A program made the translations under genes and the position numbers. Source: Kalmanozyma brasiliensis GHG001 (lineage: Eukaryota > Basidiomycota > Ustilaginomycetes > Ustilaginales). Taken from it: a DNA stretch of 64,000 nt. Shown here piece by piece: positions 61,478 to 64,000 of this stretch. The stretch lies in the NCBI RefSeq assembly GCF_000497045.1, contig NW_015961961.1:186001-250000 (forward strand), read 5' to 3'. Every line of letters begins with the position of its first letter. Positions within the stretch are counted from its first letter, which is position 1. The notes under the pieces are model-generated. The model did not search any database. It saw only the letters and a program-made list of their open reading frames with translations, and was not told the origin of the DNA.

Positions 61478-63053
61478 TTAGTTGGCGTTGGCGGGGATGC
61501 GGCCGTATGTCCTGCGGTACATGTGGTCGACGTTCTCGAGGTAGTATGCGCCGGGCCACAGGTTCTCGAGCTGGCCGACGGGCTTGTGGTTAACGGCGTT
61601 GTGCGTAGCCTCACGCGTCTGCAGAGCCTCGACGTAGGTCTGGCAGGGAACCACCTTCATGCTGGCGAGGCGGTTCTTGAGGTCCGCAGCCTTGACCAGC
61701 TGCTCGGTCGAGCCGTTGACGCGGATGACGAACATGGAAGCGGCGGCTCCCGAACCGAACGAGTACATGAGGATTCGCTTGCCCTGGATCTCTTGCGACG
61801 AGATGTTAGAGAGCAACGAGACCAGACCACCGTAGAGCGAGGCGGTGTACATGTTACCGCATCGTCGCACCGTGTCCATACCGGGCTCGAGCTTGGTCTG
61901 CTGGAGCTCCTTGCCGAAAGCAGCGAAAGCCTTCTCGACGTCCTTGTTCGTGATGGTCGACTTGCGGTCGAGCTCGGCAAAGTTGGCGGGGATGGAGGCG
62001 TACTTCTCGTTCTTGGGATCCGCGAGGAAGTCGTTGAAGAGCAGGCGGCCGAATCCCTTCTGGACGAGCTTCGAGTAAGGGCTGTGGAACAGAGTGTAGT
62101 CAAAGTCGTCCACCTTGATCGAGGCAAGAGCGGCAGCATCGGCGTGACCGTTAGCACCGTTGGCGGCACCGTCTCTGAGCTTGGCAGCACGTTGACGGTA
62201 AGCGTCGTAGGTCTTGTCGAGGCATCCGAGGTAGGTCTGGAGCGTCTCGGGGCCGTCAACCTCGGGGTATTCTGACGAGAGGTTGGGCTTGTAGAAGTCC
62301 CAGTAGTTGCTCATGTGCGTGCCGTGAGCGGGCTCAAAGACGAGAGGAGCGTCAGGGCCGATGAGCATCGCAACGGCACCAGCGCCACCGACGGGACGTG
62401 CTGAACCCTCGGCGTAGATGGCAATGTCACCAGCGACGACAATGGCGTCACGGCCGTCCCACGAGCTGCTCTCCACCCAGTTGATGGCGTTGAAGAGCGC
62501 AGCAGTGCCACCGTAGCAGGCGTTCTTGCTGTCAATGCCCTCGATGTTGTTGTTTCCAGAGGGACCAAAGAGGTCCATGAGCACGGTCTTGACCGACTTG
62601 GACTTGTCGATGATGGTCTCGGTACCAACATCGAGACGGCCGATGCTGCGGGGGTCGATGTTGTTCTTCTCGAGAAGACCAGAGACAACCGAAAGAGCAA
62701 ACGAGTTGATGTCCTCTCGGTCGTCGGTGCAAGCCATGTACTTCTGACCGAAGCCGATGGTGTACTTGCCCTTGGCTACACCGTCAAAGTCCTCGAGCTC
62801 ATCTTCCGAGATGCACTGTTTGAAGGGGGAGAAAGAGGGTGAAAGGGTCAGCTTCAGAAGCTCTTTGCGTAGAATGGTAGCGATGCGCTCTAGCTCTTTG
62901 CGGTCGACCTCCTCGTCGCTATCAGCCCCTTCGTGGCATCGTTGCAGCAAAGCGAAGCGAGCGAGCTGGAGCTCGTTGGACGAGAGTACGTACCCTACGG
63001 GGAAAGTAGATCTCGATGGCCTTGATTCCGACGTTCTGGGGGCGGGTCGACAT
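61478..63053 (-). CDS. ERG13: hydroxymethylglutaryl-CoA synthase (2 exons)
   Basis: Exons 63053-62994 (20 codons) and 62815-61478, with a 178 bp intron (62816-62993; GTACGT donor, ACAG acceptor, phase 0). The product is 465 residues. The N-terminus MSTRPQNVGIKAIEIYFPRR joins CISEDELEDFDGVAKGKYTIG. The catalytic cysteine is Cys120 in SKNACYGGTAALFNAINWVESS. Other family segments are MACTDDREDINS, DYTLFHSPYSKLVQKGFGRL and the end YRRTYGRIP. The enzyme condenses acetyl-CoA and acetoacetyl-CoA to HMG-CoA, the entry of the mevalonate route that feeds ergosterol and farnesyl groups. Without splicing, the frame would insert about 25 non-conserved residues (ELLKLTLSPSFSPFKQ-like). Length equals the fungal norm. 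Confidence 0.96.
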
Positions 63054-64000
63054 GTTTGCAGAGTATGTTGGGATGTGGATGGTGGAAGAGGGAATGAAGC
63101 CTGTGCGAGGTAGCGGACGAATGAGTGATGCAGTGGGTCGGTGAGCCAACACCTTTCACCGGTCAGTTGTCGATCAAGCTCAAATCGGTCAAATCCACTC
63201 TGCAGCTCGAGGGAAAAACGGACAACTGGCCAAAGAGCAACACTACGCTCGCCTCATTCACTCTCGCTCGCTCGCTCCAACGCGACACACGCATGCACCC
63301 TCGGAAGCGCACGCTTGCATTCACCCTCTTTCGCCCACTACACGCACGCAGCGAAGTTCATCACGAAGAGGCAGTGCGAGCAAGAGAGCTAGGCCAATCA
63401 AGCGTGGCCAGTGCTGCAAGAAGAAATCAAAAAAGAAAGCCAGAGTTTTTGCGTGGCAACGCGTTGAGAAGAGGCACTGGAGCCGTTGAAGCCAGCATGA
63501 ATTGCCGTTCTTAAAAATTGGACCGCGGTCGGGTGGCGGGTCCAAGCGCGTTTGCCTGCTGCTGCTGCTCGCAGATCAGAAGGAATGAAGAAGACTCGAA
63601 ATCTGGACCAGAGTCGCCTGACACGCAGGAAGAACACGCGAGACACCCTTTTCTCAAGAAATCGTGCCATTTCGGCTGGTCTCCAAGCCAACAAGGTTTC
63701 TCCGCTGCTGAAAAGGCCAGCCCAACAACAAACAAATCGGGGCTTCTTCTTTGGCTGCACAGCACAGCCAGCTCGAAATCGATTTGAGCCACAGCAGGAA
63801 AAGTGGGTCGATTTTCGCTCGTCTGTTCGCCCGACTTGCCCCGCAGAGCGGATCTCACCGCGACAACCTTCGAAAGCTAGATCGGCGATCGGCGCACCAT
63901 CAGGCTCCTCTGCTCACGACGAAGACGGACAACGACCAAACGAGCTTGGCTGAGTCCATAGCATTGTCATTCATATCGGAACGAGGTGAATGAGAGTCTT
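63054..64000. other. right-edge intergenic, upstream of ERG13
   Basis: 947 bp to the window end. Open frames here are short, overlapping and without motifs. It contains the ERG13 promoter; the far part may belong to a gene outside the window. Confidence 0.45.

Noticed and set aside
63125..63993. Several short open frames at the right edge
   Set aside because: Mutually overlapping, low complexity and without motif; best seen as the ERG13 upstream region.
1..64000. Biosynthetic gene cluster centred on HMG-CoA synthase, oxidase and amidase
   Set aside because: No terpene cyclase, PKS, NRPS, P450 or transporter in the window; neighbours are housekeeping genes.

Overview
This is a eukaryotic, almost certainly basidiomycete (smut-type, Ustilaginales-like) nuclear fragment. 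The genes are fungal and mostly intron-poor. The introns I can place are short (76-178 bp) with GT..AG ends, and most show a CTGAC-like branch site. There is a nuclear tRNA with a short intron after anticodon position 37. Exact copies of the Ustilago pheromone response element (ACAAAGGGA) occur in non-coding DNA. No prokaryotic operon, IS element, CRISPR array or viral gene is visible.

Layout. 0.6-11 kb: a four-TM hypothetical protein, a large LIM-RhoGAP protein and an Abp1-type ADF-H/SH3 actin-binding protein, all on the minus strand. 11.4-20.1 kb: phosphoglycerate mutase, a membrane-anchored two-part amidohydrolase, the protein farnesyltransferase beta subunit and a NAPE-PLD-type metallo-hydrolase. 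20.1-29.0 kb: an 8.9 kb stretch with no supportable gene, ending at a regulator with a Rua1-type C-terminal zinc domain. 31-37 kb: an ER PDI-like protein with HDEL, a PPR-like mitochondrial candidate and a two-exon methyltransferase. 37.8 kb: tRNA-Glu(CTC). 38.8-43.6 kb: sterol O-acyltransferase and a disordered SP/TP-rich protein. 43.9-50.2 kb: a compact block with Ssz1-type Hsp70, RNase H2 subunit C, a divergent three-exon histone H4, a serine-hydrolase-fold protein without the nucleophile serine, molybdopterin synthase small subunit and Sgt2. 51-63 kb: Mps1 kinase, an amidase, a long-tailed multicopper oxidase and HMG-CoA synthase, all minus strand.

Connections. HMG-CoA synthase starts the mevalonate route, which supplies sterol (esterified by the acyltransferase) and farnesyl (used by the farnesyltransferase). 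Ssz1 and Sgt2 are ribosome-associated and tail-anchored-protein chaperones. LIM-RhoGAP and Abp1 act in Rho/actin polarity. These are pathway links, not evidence of a cluster.

Most interesting observations: (1) a divergent histone H4 with intact splice sites whose tail lacks the usual acetylatable lysines; (2) three exact pheromone response elements upstream of farnesyltransferase beta, the family that prenylates a-type pheromone precursors; (3) a second cluster of related motifs upstream of the SP/TP-rich protein; (4) the 8.9 kb gene-free stretch in front of the Rua1-domain regulator.

For spliced genes the coordinates give the full span and exons are listed in the evidence. Family assignments come from motif recognition only; no database search was run.
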